Shown here one piece after another: positions 42,456 through 54,236 of a DNA stretch of 64,000 nucleotides. The number at the start of each line of letters is the position of its first letter. The first letter of the stretch is position 1. The DNA is from Amycolatopsis eburnea. GTDB lineage: Bacteria; Actinomycetota; Actinomycetes; Mycobacteriales; Pseudonocardiaceae. The notes under the pieces are model-generated. The model was given only the letters and a program-made list of their open reading frames with translations, was not told the DNA's origin and did not search any database. Location of the stretch: contig NZ_RSEC01000021.1 of NCBI RefSeq assembly GCF_003937945.1, forward strand, positions 1 to 64,000. Reading direction: 5' to 3'. A program made the translations under genes and the position numbers.

Positions 42456-43712
42456 TCAGAGCAGGAAGTGGAACAGGGGGCTGCCCGGCTCGATCCGCTC
42501 CACCTGCAGCGGGCTCGCGGCCATCCGGGCCAGCAGTCCGGGCAGGTCGGACGGCCGGGCGATCTCGACGCCGACCAGCGCCGGGCCCATTTCGCGGTTG
42601 GTGCGCTTCACGTACTCGAAGCGGGTGATGTCATCCTCGGGCCCGAGGACCTGCTCGAGGAACCGCCGCAGTGCGCCCGGCTCCTGCGGGAAGCCGACCA
42701 GGAAGTAGTGCTTCAGCCCTTCGTGCATCAGCGAGCGTTCGAGGATCTCGCCGTAGCGGCTGACGTCGTTGTTGCCGCCGGAGACCACGACGACGACGGT
42801 CTGCCCCGGCTCCACCCGCACGACCGTCCCGAGCGCCGCCGCGGCCAGCGCGCCCGCGGGCTCGGCGATGATGCCGTCGGACTGGTACATCGCCAGCATC
42901 TCGGTGCAGATCGCGCCCTCGGCGACCGCGGTCAGCTCGGCGCCGCTGTCGCGGATCAGCGGGTAGGTGACCGCGCCGGCCTCGCGCACCGCGGCGCCGT
43001 CGACGAACGAGTCCAGCTCCGGCAGCCGTACCGGGTGACCGGCGGCCAGCGCCGCCGCCATGCACGCCGCGCCCGCGGGTTCGACGCCCACGACCCGGAC
43101 GTCGGGGTGCCGTTCGCGCAGCCAGCTGCCGACGCCGGCGAGCAGCCCGCCGCCGCCGACGGGGACGACCACGACGTCGGGGACGAAGCCGAGCTGCTCG
43201 ATCACCTCGGACGCGACCGTGCCCTGGCCGGCGACCGTGCGGACGTCGTCGAACGCCGGCACCAGAGTGGCGCCCGTGCGCTGGGCGTCTTCGTTGGCCG
43301 CGGCGAAGGCGTCTTCGTACGTTTCGCCGACGACGATGACCTCGATGTGCGCGCCGCCGAGGGCCGCGATGCGTTCGCGCTTCTGCCGCGGCGTGGTGCC
43401 CGGGACGTACACGCGGCCGTTCGCGCCGAGCCGCCGGCACGCGTACGCGACGCCCTGGGCGTGGTTGCCGGCGCTCGCGCAGACGACCCCGAGCGCGCGG
43501 GTGGCCTCGTCGAGCTGGACGATGAAGTTGTAGGCGCCGCGGATCTTGTACGACCGGACGGTCTGCAGGTCTTCGCGCTTCACCCAGACCTGGGCGTCCA
43601 CCCGGGACGACAGTCGCGCGCTGGGCTCCAGCGGCGTCCGGGTCACCACCCCGGCCAGCCGCTCGGCGGCCGTTTCGATGGTCGCCGCGGTCACCGTGTC
43701 GATGTCGTGCAC
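42456..43712 (-). CDS. ilvA: threonine ammonia-lyase
   Basis: A 418-residue PLP enzyme. The GTG at 43712 gives the usual N-terminus (HDIDTVTAATIETAAERLAG). The PLP lysine is in TVRSYKIRGAYNFIVQL, the phosphate-binding glycine loop is VVPVGGGGLLAGVGSWL, and the SAGNHAQGVAYACRRLG loop is conserved. The short C-terminal domain (HYFLVGFPQEPGALRRFLEQ) is the single ACT-like regulatory type found in the biosynthetic actinobacterial enzyme. It makes 2-oxobutanoate from threonine for isoleucine synthesis. Confidence 0.9.
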   Translation of the reverse strand: MHDIDTVTAATIETAAERLAGVVTRTPLEPSARLSSRVDAQVWVKREDLQTVRSYKIRGAYNFIVQLDEATRALGVVCASAGNHAQGVAYACRRLGANGRVYVPGTTPRQKRERIAALGGAHIEVIVVGETYEDAFAAANEDAQRTGATLVPAFDDVRTVAGQGTVASEVIEQLGFVPDVVVVPVGGGGLLAGVGSWLRERHPDVRVVGVEPAGAACMAAALAAGHPVRLPELDSFVDGAAVREAGAVTYPLIRDSGAELTAVAEGAICTEMLAMYQSDGIIAEPAGALAAAALGTVVRVEPGQTVVVVVSGGNNDVSRYGEILERSLMHEGLKHYFLVGFPQEPGALRRFLEQVLGPEDDITRFEYVKRTNREMGPALVGVEIARPSDLPGLLARMAASPLQVERIEPGSPLFHFLL

Positions 43713-43742
43713 CCCGATGAATCTACGACTCGCGTGTCCCGG

Positions 43743-43769
43743 GCAACCTGGCGGGCTCCCGGGCGCATC
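43743..43769 (+). promoter_or_regulatory. ECF-type promoter of the first sigma factor gene
   Basis: GCAACC (43743-43748), 17 bases, then CATC (43766-43769), 31 bases before the sigma start. It has the same -35 element and spacing as the promoters found at the second sigma gene, supporting autoregulation. It is inferred from comparison within the window only. Confidence 0.55.
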
Positions 43770-43800
43770 AAAGGGGTGACGAACAGGATGGGGGACGCCG

Positions 43801-44289
43801 GTGGACGACTTCACCGAGTACGTGACCGCCCGCGCGGGCTGGCTGCGCAAGGTCGCGTACCTGCTCTGCGGCGACTGGCACCGGGCCGACGACCTGGTCC
43901 AGTCGGCGATCACCAGGCTCTACGCGAACTGGCCCCGGGCCTCCCGCGCGGGCAACCTGGACGGCTACGCGCGCCGGACGCTGGTCAACACGTTCCTCGC
44001 CGAACAGCGGACGTCGTGGTGGCGCCGCGTGGACCTGCGCGGCACCGAGCACGAGCGGCCGGTGCCCGGCTCGGACGTCGAAGGGGCGCTCGACCTGCGG
44101 GCCGCGCTGGACCGGCTGCCCGGCCGGCAGCGCGCGACCGTCGTCCTGCGCTACTTCTGCGACCTGCCGGTGGCGGAGACCGCGCGGGCCCTGGGCTGTT
44201 CCGAAGGCACCGTCAAGAGCCAGACCTCGAAGGCCGTGGACGCGCTCCGCGAGCTGCTGGGCGAACCGATCCGGGAGGGACGAGCATGA
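43801..44289 (+). CDS. SigE-family ECF RNA polymerase sigma factor
   Basis: A 162-residue sigma factor with GTG start. Region 2 spans about residues 8-75 (FTEYVTARAGWLRKVAYLLC, then ADDLVQSAITRLYANWPRA). Region 4 contains RQRATVVLRYFCDLPVAETA and the helix-turn-helix ALGCSEGTVKSQTSKAVDAL. It should direct RNA polymerase to GCAACC-type promoters and is held in check by the membrane protein encoded by the overlapping next gene. A paralogue lies at 53735. Confidence 0.9.
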   Translation: MDDFTEYVTARAGWLRKVAYLLCGDWHRADDLVQSAITRLYANWPRASRAGNLDGYARRTLVNTFLAEQRTSWWRRVDLRGTEHERPVPGSDVEGALDLRAALDRLPGRQRATVVLRYFCDLPVAETARALGCSEGTVKSQTSKAVDALRELLGEPIREGRA

Positions 44290-45275
44290 CCGACCACGAA
44301 CTGGCCACCAGGCTCAAGGAACTGGCCGACGTGCCCGCTCCGCCGTCCCGCCTCGACATCGACCGCGCCCGCCGGGCCGGGGGACGCCGCCGTCGCGCGC
44401 GGACCACGGCGCTGGTCGTGGGCTGCGCCGCGGTCGTGACGGCCGGCGGGCTGACGGCGGTGTCGCTGTTCCGCACCGACCCCGCGCCCGCGCCGCCCGC
44501 CGTCCAGCCCCAGCCGCAGCTCCAGCCCGTCGCGCCGGGGCCCACCGACAACCCGCTGGTGGCGAAGTCGAGCTTCGGCTGGCTGCCGGAGGAGATCACC
44601 GGCGTCGAATACGCCGCGGGCGGGCACGGCGACACGACGCTGGCCATCGGCCGGGGCGAGCTGGCCCCGATGATGTGGCTTTCGGTCGCGGACCGGGAGC
44701 CGCCCGCGCCGCGCGACCTCAGCGGCGAGCCGAAGTCGATCCCGCAGCGCGTGGGCGACCGCGACGGCCACTGGGTGACGGCGGACGCGAACGACCCGCT
44801 CAACCACGGCGACAGCTACCTGCGCTGGCCGACCGCCGACGGCCGCTGGGCCCAGCTGCACACGTACTACCTCGCCCGGCCCGACCTCCAGCAGGTGCTG
44901 GTGCGGGTGGCCGAAGGGGCGACGTTCGCGAACCGCGGGGTGCCGCTTCCGCTGCGCATCGCGAGCCTGCCGCCGTCGTTCCACCTGTCCGACGCCTACA
45001 CCTCGCGGCGGCCGGACCAGGACGGCGTCCCCTGGAAGCTGGTGCTCCAGTACTCGGCGAACGGCGCGCTGGCGACCATCGACGTCGCCCCGCCCGGATC
45101 CACCCGCAAGGACGGTCTCGGCGTGCCGCGGTGCGTGAAGAAGAACGGGCTCGAGGCCTGCGTCGCGATCGACAAGGAGAAGGCCGCGGGCATCACGGCG
45201 CAGGAGCTGCTGAGCCGGATCACGCTCCTCGGCACGGACGAGTCGAAGTGGACGACGCACGTGCTCAGCCCTTAG
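44286..45275 (+). CDS. membrane-anchored partner (probable anti-sigma factor) of the first sigma
   Basis: A 329-residue protein overlapping the sigma stop by four bases (ATGA). The N-terminal 40 residues are cytoplasmic and carry PPSRLDIDRARRAG and an RRRR cluster. A transmembrane helix occupies residues 41-60 (TALVVGCAAVVTAGGLTAVS). The large outside domain begins after a Pro/Gln linker and has two cysteines near the end (GVPRCVKKNGLEACVAI). There is no zinc-binding anti-sigma motif, so the inhibitory role is inferred from gene order and topology. Its 3' end overlaps the ramB end by 11 bases. Confidence 0.7.
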   Translation: MTDHELATRLKELADVPAPPSRLDIDRARRAGGRRRRARTTALVVGCAAVVTAGGLTAVSLFRTDPAPAPPAVQPQPQLQPVAPGPTDNPLVAKSSFGWLPEEITGVEYAAGGHGDTTLAIGRGELAPMMWLSVADREPPAPRDLSGEPKSIPQRVGDRDGHWVTADANDPLNHGDSYLRWPTADGRWAQLHTYYLARPDLQQVLVRVAEGATFANRGVPLPLRIASLPPSFHLSDAYTSRRPDQDGVPWKLVLQYSANGALATIDVAPPGSTRKDGLGVPRCVKKNGLEACVAIDKEKAAGITAQELLSRITLLGTDESKWTTHVLSP

Positions 45276-46689
45276 GCACCGCCGGGTAGGGGACGAAGGT
45301 GCTGGTGTTCTCGTCCACGGTGAGCTGCTTGCCGATGGTCGGGAACGCGCGCTGCGAGCACGCCAGCCGTTCGCAGACTTTGCAGCCCATCCCGATCGGC
45401 GTCGCCGCGGCGGGCTCGTCCAGGTCCAGGCCGGTCGAGTAAACGAGCCGCCCGGCGTGCCGGAGTTCGCAGCCCAGGCCGACGGTGAACGTCTTGCCGG
45501 GGCTGCCGTAGCCGCCGATGTTGCGCGACACCGTGCGCGCGATCCAGAAGTAGCTCTTGCCGTCGGGCAGGGTCGCGATCTGGGTCAGGATCTTGCCCGG
45601 CTGGGTGAACGCCTCGTAGATGTTCCACAGCGGGCACGCGCCGCCGACGCGGGAGAAGTGGAACCCGGCCGCGGACTGCCGCTTCGACATGTTCCCGGCC
45701 CGGTCCACCCGCACGAACGAGAACGGCACCCCGCGCTGCTTGGGACGCTGCAGGGTGGACAGCCGGTGGCACACCGTCTCGAAGCCGACGCCGTAGTGGT
45801 CGCACAGCCGCTCGATGTCGTAGCGGAACCGTTCCGCCGTCGCCAGGAACGGGCCGTAGGGGAGGATCAGCGCGCCGGCGAAGTAGTTCGCCAGGCCGAC
45901 GCGGGCGAGCGAGCGCGCGGCCGGGCCGGAGAACGCCCACGAATCGGCCAGCTCGGTGATCAGGTCGTCGTACTCGAGCAGTGCGATCTGCGAAGCCATG
46001 CGAAACGCCTGCTGCCCGACGCGCAGGCTCGGCGCCAGCCGCAGCACCCGCGTCACCGGCTCGTAGCGGTGTTGCTGACCGGCCGATTCGTCGATGCCGT
46101 CGCTGGTCACCTCGACGCCGTAGCGCTGCCAGAGCCGTTCCTTCAGCGCGCTCAGCACCTGGCCGCGCTGCAGCGGGATCTCCGCGGCCATCTTCTCGGC
46201 GCGGTCGTCCAGCTCGGCGACGTAGTTCTCGCGCTCGTAGAAGAAGTCGCGGACCTCTTCGTGCGGCAGCGGCGCGGCGGCGCTGCCGTGCAGGCCCAGG
46301 CCGTTTTCCGTGGTCAGCGCGGCGGTGCTTTCGACGGCGTTGCGGTAGCTGCGGTGCAGCTTGACCAGCGCCTGCGCGATCGCCGGCAGGTTCGTGGCCA
46401 GGTCGTTGAGCTCGCCGGTGGTGACGTCGACGCCGAGCACCTCGTCGAGCAGCGCTTCCTTGACGTCGGCGACCAGCCGGGACGTGTCGTTGTTGGCGAA
46501 GAACTCGGTGTCGACGCCGAACGCCTGCGTGATCCGCAGCAGCACCGGGACGGTCAGCGGCCGCGAGTTGTGCTCGATCTGGTTGAGGTAGCTCGGTGAG
46601 ATCTCCAGCACACGGGCCAGATCGGCCTGGCTCATCGAGCGGCTTTCGCGGAGGTGGCGCAGCCGCGCGCCGGCGAAAGTCTTCTCCAT
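45265..46689 (-). CDS. ramB: RamB-type transcriptional regulator of the glyoxylate shunt
   Basis: A 474-residue regulator. The N-terminal Xre helix-turn-helix (residues 8-62) includes RLRHLRESRSMSQADLARVL and ISPSYLNQIEHNSRPLTVPV. The large C-terminal part is the ScfR/IrrE-like domain typical of RamB and ends with cysteines (GMGCKVCERLACSQRAFP) that may bind metal. In corynebacteria RamB represses aceA, aceB and acetate activation genes; in mycobacteria it controls aceA. It lies divergent from aceA here, with two RamB-like sites in between. Confidence 0.88.
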   Translation of the reverse strand: MEKTFAGARLRHLRESRSMSQADLARVLEISPSYLNQIEHNSRPLTVPVLLRITQAFGVDTEFFANNDTSRLVADVKEALLDEVLGVDVTTGELNDLATNLPAIAQALVKLHRSYRNAVESTAALTTENGLGLHGSAAAPLPHEEVRDFFYERENYVAELDDRAEKMAAEIPLQRGQVLSALKERLWQRYGVEVTSDGIDESAGQQHRYEPVTRVLRLAPSLRVGQQAFRMASQIALLEYDDLITELADSWAFSGPAARSLARVGLANYFAGALILPYGPFLATAERFRYDIERLCDHYGVGFETVCHRLSTLQRPKQRGVPFSFVRVDRAGNMSKRQSAAGFHFSRVGGACPLWNIYEAFTQPGKILTQIATLPDGKSYFWIARTVSRNIGGYGSPGKTFTVGLGCELRHAGRLVYSTGLDLDEPAAATPIGMGCKVCERLACSQRAFPTIGKQLTVDENTSTFVPYPAVPKG

Positions 46690-46784
46690 TCGAGCCCTCC
46701 TTCCCGGAAGGTTTCCGGCCCTGAACGGTTACGTGAACGGTCAAGAACGCGGATTTTCGATCACTTGCGAACCGGGTGATTCGC

Positions 46785-46903
46785 AACCTTTGCAAAGAGC
46801 GTACGTACCCTTCGCACAAATTGGCAAATTGGACAGCTGGACCGGATTTCCCCTGGCGTGTGAGGGTCGAATCAGGCAAGGCGAGCAATCGCAAACTTCG
46901 CAA
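46785..46903. promoter_or_regulatory. two RamB-like sites between ramB and aceA
   Basis: AACCTTTGCAAA (46785-46796) and AAACTTCGCAA (46893-46903) each differ by one base from the corynebacterial RamB core AAACTTTGCAAA. The second lies just upstream of the aceA start and the first about 100 bases away toward ramB. This patch is strikingly AT-rich for the window. Confidence 0.6.
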
Positions 46904-46917
46904 CACCGGGAGATCCG

Positions 46918-48198
<1,281 letters not shown>

Positions 48199-48206
48199 TC
48201 CCGGCC

Positions 48207-48246
48207 GCGGCCTGACGGCGGCACCCCCCTCCCGTCGTCAGGCCGC
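48207..48246 (+). terminator. hairpin between aceA and aceB
   Basis: GCGGCCTGACG (48207-48217) pairs perfectly with CGTCAGGCCGC (48236-48246), and a pyrimidine- and T-rich stretch follows (CCCTTTCTTTCC region). It probably ends most aceA transcripts, so aceB may be partly expressed from its own promoter or by readthrough. Confidence 0.65.
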
Positions 48247-48292
48247 GTCCCTCCCTTTCTTTCCTTCCCTGCACAGCTCGTGGAGGCACCCC

Positions 48293-49900
<1,608 letters not shown>

Positions 49901-49908
49901 CAGGGGCC

Positions 49909-49940
49909 CCGCCCGCCCCTACCTGACGAGGGGCGGGCGG
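49909..49940 (+). terminator. first hairpin after aceB
   Basis: CCGCCCGCCCCT (49909-49920) pairs with AGGGGCGGGCGG (49929-49940) across an eight-base loop, beginning nine bases after the aceB stop codon. Confidence 0.65.
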
Positions 49941-49972
49941 ATTCCACACTGTTTGGGATGGTGTGGGTCCGG

Positions 49973-50018
49973 ACCGGTCCCGGTGGCGGCGGCTCCCCGC
50001 CACCGGGACCGGTTCATT
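49973..50018. terminator. bidirectional intrinsic terminator between aceB and the subtilase gene
   Basis: ACCGGTCCCGGTGGCGG (49973-49989) and its exact complement (49997-50013) form a 17-base stem with a seven-base loop, followed by TCATTTTT. It lies just beyond the stop of the convergent protease gene. Confidence 0.85.
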
Positions 50019-50025
50019 TTTCGCG

Positions 50026-53000
50026 TCAGCCCACCGCGTACGCCCGGATCACCGTCTGCCGCACGGTGTTCCCGCGGTTGTCGGCCGCGCTCGCCCGCAG
50101 CGAGACGAACCCGCCCGCCGGGTTCCGCACGGCGACCGTCCAGTGGTCCCCGGTCCGGAGCGACGGCGCGGGCCGCCAGGTGCGTCCGTCGTCAGTGGAC
50201 ACTTCGACGGCCAGTTTCGTCCCGCTGCCACCGCCTTGCCGCTCGACGAAGGCCGGGAACGTGAAGACCCGGCCGGCCGGTGCGCTGTTGCGCAGGTCGA
50301 CCGCGGGCGCGAACCGGGCGCTCAGCAAGGGAAGCGCCTGGCCGTCCGCGGCGGCCGACGAGCGGAAGCCCCACTCCGCGGTGACATCCGTCCACAGTGG
50401 CCACCAGCCGGGGTGCCGGTGCGCTTCGGCGGTGAGCCGGTACGCGCCGTCGGCGTCCGGCACCGGGATCTGGGCCAGCGTCGGTTCCCCGGAAGGCTCC
50501 ACGGGAATCGCGACACCGTCCTTGGCGAGGGTCACCGAACCCGTGTCCCCGGCGGCGGATTCGGGCTTGCGCGGCCGGCCGGCGGCGTCGCCGAACAGCG
50601 GCAGCCACAGGTCGAAGACGCCGTCCTTGCGCCACGCCCACGGCCGCGGCTGCTCGCCCGAGTGCGTCACGGTCAGCCCGCGCAACGACGGCCCGGCCAC
50701 GGCTTCGTTCCAGCTCAGCTGGTACTTCTTGCCCGCGGCCAGGTCCAGCCGCTCGGTCAGCTCGCCGCGGAACCCGGACGTCCACACGCTGTCCCACTGG
50801 CCGGGGGAGTAGTACTCGAGGCGTTCCTGTTGCGCGGCAACGGGTTCGGTGTAGCCGTACCCGACCATCCGGCCGAAGAACTCGCGCCCGGCGACGTACC
50901 GGACCTCGCCGGGGGCGTTGTCGTGGTAGGCGGTGCGCACTTCGGCGAGGTCGCGGGTGCGGGGCCGCTGCACGCGCGGAGCCGTCAGCTGGCCCTCGAC
51001 GCCGTCGCCCAGTTCGTAGCGGAAGCGCGGCGCGGGACGGCTGACGACCGTCGCGGTCGCGTCGCCGGTCTTCGCCAGTTCCGTGAACCGCTGCGCGGTG
51101 ACGCCCGGCCCACCCCAGATCACCGGCAGGTGCAGGACCGGCAGCCCGCCGCCGAGGACCGTGGTCCCGGCCGCGCCGCCGGAAAGCGCGACGAAGCCGA
51201 GTTTCGCGCCGGCGTTCTCGACGTTGGCCAGCCGCTGGTACGCCTCGTCGACCCGGATGCCCACCGGCAGCCGGAGGACGACGAGCTTGCCGCGCGCGTC
51301 GATCTCGGCCAGGTCCGCGGGCGTGCCTTCGCCGCCGGACACGACCGGGAGCGTGCTGGAGCCCTCCGGAGCGGCCGACTCCAGCCAGACGCCCCGGACG
51401 GCGAACGGCTGCCCGTCGTCCGCGGTCAGCTCCAGGTCCGGCTCGGTGGCGCGGCGCTCCTGGCTGAGGGCGAAGGTCGCCGACGACGTGCCCGGGACCG
51501 TCGCGGCGAACGCTTCGTGGAAGCGCGGGTCGAGGTCGAAGCCGTCGGCGAAGACGCACCCGCAGGCCGTGACCCGGCTCAGCCGTTCGACGCTTTGCGT
51601 GCCGCCGCGCGCGGCCGGGTTGTCCGGCTCCAGCGACACCGGCTTGCCCTCGCGCGCGTCCAAGGTCTGCGTGACGGCGTGGTCCAGGACCAGTTCGGGG
51701 TGGGTGAGGAAGCTGTACGACGGTTCCCGGCCCGGCCGCGGCGTCTCGATGACGCTGTTCACGACGTAGCGGCCGCGCGGCAGCCGGAAGGTGCCCGGCT
51801 CGCCCTGGGTGAGCGCGCCGGTGTCCAGGTCGAGGATCGTCACCGGCGGGTAGCCCGTCGGCGCCCATGGGTGGCCGTCGCGGTCCACGAGGCCGACGGT
51901 CAGGTCGTAGGTCTCGGCTTCCTGCCGCAGCGACAACGCGGTCCGCGTGGTGACGCCGTCGCCGGTCGCGGTCAGGACGCCGGAGCGGGTGCCCGGGTGG
52001 CCGTCCTGCGCGGTGAAGGTCAGCTCGACGGGGGTGCTCCCGCCCGCCGGAACGGTGACGTTCGGCGGGAAGCTCACGCCCTCGACGGACGCCCCCAGCG
52101 ACAGCGTGACCGGGGTGGCGCCGGAGTTGTACCAGGTGACGGTGGCCTTCTTCGTCGTCCCGCGGTTGGGCCAGGGGAGGTACGCGGACGCGCTGCCGGT
52201 GGCGGTGACCACCGTGGTCGTCGCGCGGGCGACGTCGACGCGGCCGGTGCCGACCGCGGCCGGCCCGGCGTCGACCGGGGCCGCGGTGCTGGTGAGGGCC
52301 GCCTTGAGCCGGTCCGCGGTCCAGTCCGGGTGCTGCTGGGCGAGGATCGCGGCCGAGCCCGCGACGTGCGGCGTCGCCATCGACGTCCCGCTCAGCGCCT
52401 GGTAGCCGCCGCCGGGCCAGGCCGCGGTGATCGCCTCGCCGGGCGCCGCGACGTCCGGCTTCGCGGTGCCGTCGCCGATCCTCGGGCCACGGCTGGAGAA
52501 CGGGCTGAGAATGTCCTTTTTGGACACACTGGCCACGGCGAGCGCCGCGTCCGCCGCGGCCGGGCTCGCGACCGATTCGTCCGCGCCGAAGTTGCCCGCG
52601 GCGACGACGAAGAGCGTGCCGTACTGCCGCGACAGGGTGTTCACGGCTTCGGACACCGGGTCGGTCCCGTCCGACGGCCCGCCGCCGAGGCTCATGTTCA
52701 CGACGCGGGCGTGCGCTTCGGTCACCGCCCACTGCATCCCGGCCAGCACGGTGTCGAGCGTGCCGTCGCCGGCGTCGTCGAGGACCTTCCCGACGGCCAG
52801 CGACGCGCCGGGCGCGACGCCCTTGTACTTGCTGCCGGAGCCGGCGATCGTCGAAGCGACGTGCGTGCCGTGCCCCGCGCCGTCCTCGACGCTGCCCTTG
52901 CCGGTGAAGTCCCTGCTCAGCGCCACGCGGCCGGCCAGGTCCGGGTGCGTGCCGTCGATCCCGGTGTCGAGCACCGCGACGGGTACACCGCGGCCGGTCA

Positions 53001-53592
53001 GGCCCGCCTGCCACGCCGTGGGCGCGCCGATCTGCGGCACGCTCTGGTCGAGCGTCGCGCGCACCTTCGCGTTCAGCCACACCTTCGCGCCGCCCGCCGC
53101 GAGCGTGGCGGGTTCGGTGGCGAGCCGGTTCCAGAACGCCGCGGCGCCGGACTTCGGTTCGTCGAGCGCGGTGTAGCCGAGCGCGGAAGCGCGAGCGGTC
53201 ACGCCGGTGCGTGCCGCGAGCGCCGGACCGGGTGAGCGGACCAGCAGCGGCACGTGCGGGGTGTGCGCGTCGTCGTAGCCCTGGCGCAGCAGGCCGGTGA
53301 CGTTGAACAGCTGCTCGTCGAGCCTTCCGGCGCCGACCAGCCCGGCGGCGTCGCCGGGCAGGACGTACTGATCGCCGTGGCGGACGTACTGCCGGAACGG
53401 CACCGGCCGGTCGCGGCGGGCGGGCAGCACGCGGACGTTCGCGCCGTCGAGGAGCACCTGGTCGCCGGTGACCAGCGTGATCCGGGCCGGCGTGACGAGC
53501 GCTCGCTCCGCCGGGGCGGCCGCCGCGCCGGGTGCGGACAGCACGCCCGCGGCCAGTGCCACCGCGACGACCGCGGTGATCGGTTTCCTCAT
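50026..53592 (-). CDS. large secreted S8 family (subtilisin-like) serine peptidase
   Basis: A 1188-residue secreted protease; the ATG at 53592 is chosen because AGGA is well placed, and a GTG at 53607 would add five residues. A Sec signal (ITAVVAVALAAGVLSAPGAA) precedes an inhibitor-like propeptide. The catalytic triad is visible: Asp in VAVLDTGIDGTHPDLAGR (residue 209), His in DGAGHGTHVAST (241) and Ser in LSGTSMATPHVAGSA (404). About 700 further residues of beta-rich C-terminal domains follow, including a CGC pair (VTACGCVFADG). It should act outside the cell on proteins. Its promoter matches that of the divergent sigma gene. Confidence 0.9.
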   Translation of the reverse strand: MRKPITAVVAVALAAGVLSAPGAAAAPAERALVTPARITLVTGDQVLLDGANVRVLPARRDRPVPFRQYVRHGDQYVLPGDAAGLVGAGRLDEQLFNVTGLLRQGYDDAHTPHVPLLVRSPGPALAARTGVTARASALGYTALDEPKSGAAAFWNRLATEPATLAAGGAKVWLNAKVRATLDQSVPQIGAPTAWQAGLTGRGVPVAVLDTGIDGTHPDLAGRVALSRDFTGKGSVEDGAGHGTHVASTIAGSGSKYKGVAPGASLAVGKVLDDAGDGTLDTVLAGMQWAVTEAHARVVNMSLGGGPSDGTDPVSEAVNTLSRQYGTLFVVAAGNFGADESVASPAAADAALAVASVSKKDILSPFSSRGPRIGDGTAKPDVAAPGEAITAAWPGGGYQALSGTSMATPHVAGSAAILAQQHPDWTADRLKAALTSTAAPVDAGPAAVGTGRVDVARATTTVVTATGSASAYLPWPNRGTTKKATVTWYNSGATPVTLSLGASVEGVSFPPNVTVPAGGSTPVELTFTAQDGHPGTRSGVLTATGDGVTTRTALSLRQEAETYDLTVGLVDRDGHPWAPTGYPPVTILDLDTGALTQGEPGTFRLPRGRYVVNSVIETPRPGREPSYSFLTHPELVLDHAVTQTLDAREGKPVSLEPDNPAARGGTQSVERLSRVTACGCVFADGFDLDPRFHEAFAATVPGTSSATFALSQERRATEPDLELTADDGQPFAVRGVWLESAAPEGSSTLPVVSGGEGTPADLAEIDARGKLVVLRLPVGIRVDEAYQRLANVENAGAKLGFVALSGGAAGTTVLGGGLPVLHLPVIWGGPGVTAQRFTELAKTGDATATVVSRPAPRFRYELGDGVEGQLTAPRVQRPRTRDLAEVRTAYHDNAPGEVRYVAGREFFGRMVGYGYTEPVAAQQERLEYYSPGQWDSVWTSGFRGELTERLDLAAGKKYQLSWNEAVAGPSLRGLTVTHSGEQPRPWAWRKDGVFDLWLPLFGDAAGRPRKPESAAGDTGSVTLAKDGVAIPVEPSGEPTLAQIPVPDADGAYRLTAEAHRHPGWWPLWTDVTAEWGFRSSAAADGQALPLLSARFAPAVDLRNSAPAGRVFTFPAFVERQGGGSGTKLAVEVSTDDGRTWRPAPSLRTGDHWTVAVRNPAGGFVSLRASAADNRGNTVRQTVIRAYAVG

Positions 53593-53630
53593 GGGATGGT
53601 TCCTCACTGTCGGGGTCCCTCAGCTCGTGG

Positions 53631-53657
53631 AACGGCACCGGCGCGCCCGCGGGTTGC
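53631..53657 (-). promoter_or_regulatory. ECF-type promoter of the subtilase gene
   Basis: On the minus strand GCAACC (forward 53652-53657), 17 bases, then CGTTCCAC (CGTT at 53631-53634). The -10 element lies about 40 bases before the protease ATG. The sequence mirrors the plus-strand promoter of the sigma gene. Confidence 0.65.
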
Positions 53658-53675
53658 CCGGATTCCGATGCCGGA

Positions 53676-53706
53676 GCAACCCCGAAGGCGGCGCACCCCG
53701 TTCCAC
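53676..53706 (+). promoter_or_regulatory. ECF-type promoter of the second sigma factor gene
   Basis: GCAACC (53676-53681), 17 bases, then CGTTCCAC (53699-53706), 33 bases before the sigma start codon. Identity of both elements and spacer length with the opposite promoter makes chance similarity unlikely, and it suggests autoregulation by the sigma factor. Confidence 0.65.
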
Positions 53707-53734
53707 CGGGTGTGGGGGCGACGAGGAGGAATCG

Positions 53735-54226
53735 GTGAAACGGTCCGAAGAAGCGGGGTACCGCGACTACGTCACGGCGCGGATGGAGGTCCTGCGCCGC
53801 ACGGCCTACCTGCTGTGCCGCGACTGGCACCTCGCCGACGACCTGGTGTCGATCACCATCGGCAAGCTGTACCGGCACTGGCCGCGGGCCCGCCGCGTCG
53901 AGCACCTCGACGCTTACGTGCGCCGCATCCTGGTGCGGACCTGGCTGGACGAGAAGGCCAGGGCGTGGCGGCGCGAGGAACCGGCGGACACGCTGCCGGA
54001 GCCGGCGGTGCTGCCCGCCGACGACGTCGTCGAGCGGATCGGCCTGCTGGAACTGCTCGACGCGCTGCCGCCGCGGCGCCGGGCCGCGGTCGTGCTGCGC
54101 TACTACTGCGACCTTTCCGTCGAGGAGACCGCCGAGATCCTCGAGTGTTCGACCGGAACCGTGAAGAGCCAGACCGCGCGCGGGCTCGACTCGCTGCGCG
54201 CGCTCGTCGCCGCGAGCCAGAGCTGA
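53735..54226 (+). CDS. SigE-family ECF RNA polymerase sigma factor (paralogue)
   Basis: A 163-residue sigma factor with GAGGAGGA before the GTG. It aligns along its whole length with the protein at 43801: YVTARMEVLRRTAYLLCRDW and ADDLVSITIGKLYRHWPRAR in region 2, RRRAAVVLRYYCDLSVEETA and LECSTGTVKSQTARGLDSL in region 4. It should recognise the GCAACC/CGTT promoters that flank it and thereby drive itself and the secreted subtilase. The downstream anchored protein is the probable inhibitor. Confidence 0.9.
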   Translation: MKRSEEAGYRDYVTARMEVLRRTAYLLCRDWHLADDLVSITIGKLYRHWPRARRVEHLDAYVRRILVRTWLDEKARAWRREEPADTLPEPAVLPADDVVERIGLLELLDALPPRRRAAVVLRYYCDLSVEETAEILECSTGTVKSQTARGLDSLRALVAASQS

Positions 54227-54236
54227 AGGAGGCACC

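Noticed and set aside
42057..44285. Upstream extension of the first sigma-partner frame
   Set aside because: This part overlaps the NADAR, threonine ammonia-lyase and sigma genes in other frames; the ATG at 44286 overlaps the sigma stop in the usual coupled way.
49963..53235. A 1090-codon plus-strand frame antisense to the subtilase
   Set aside because: No domain is recognisable and the residues are typical of antisense GC-rich DNA.
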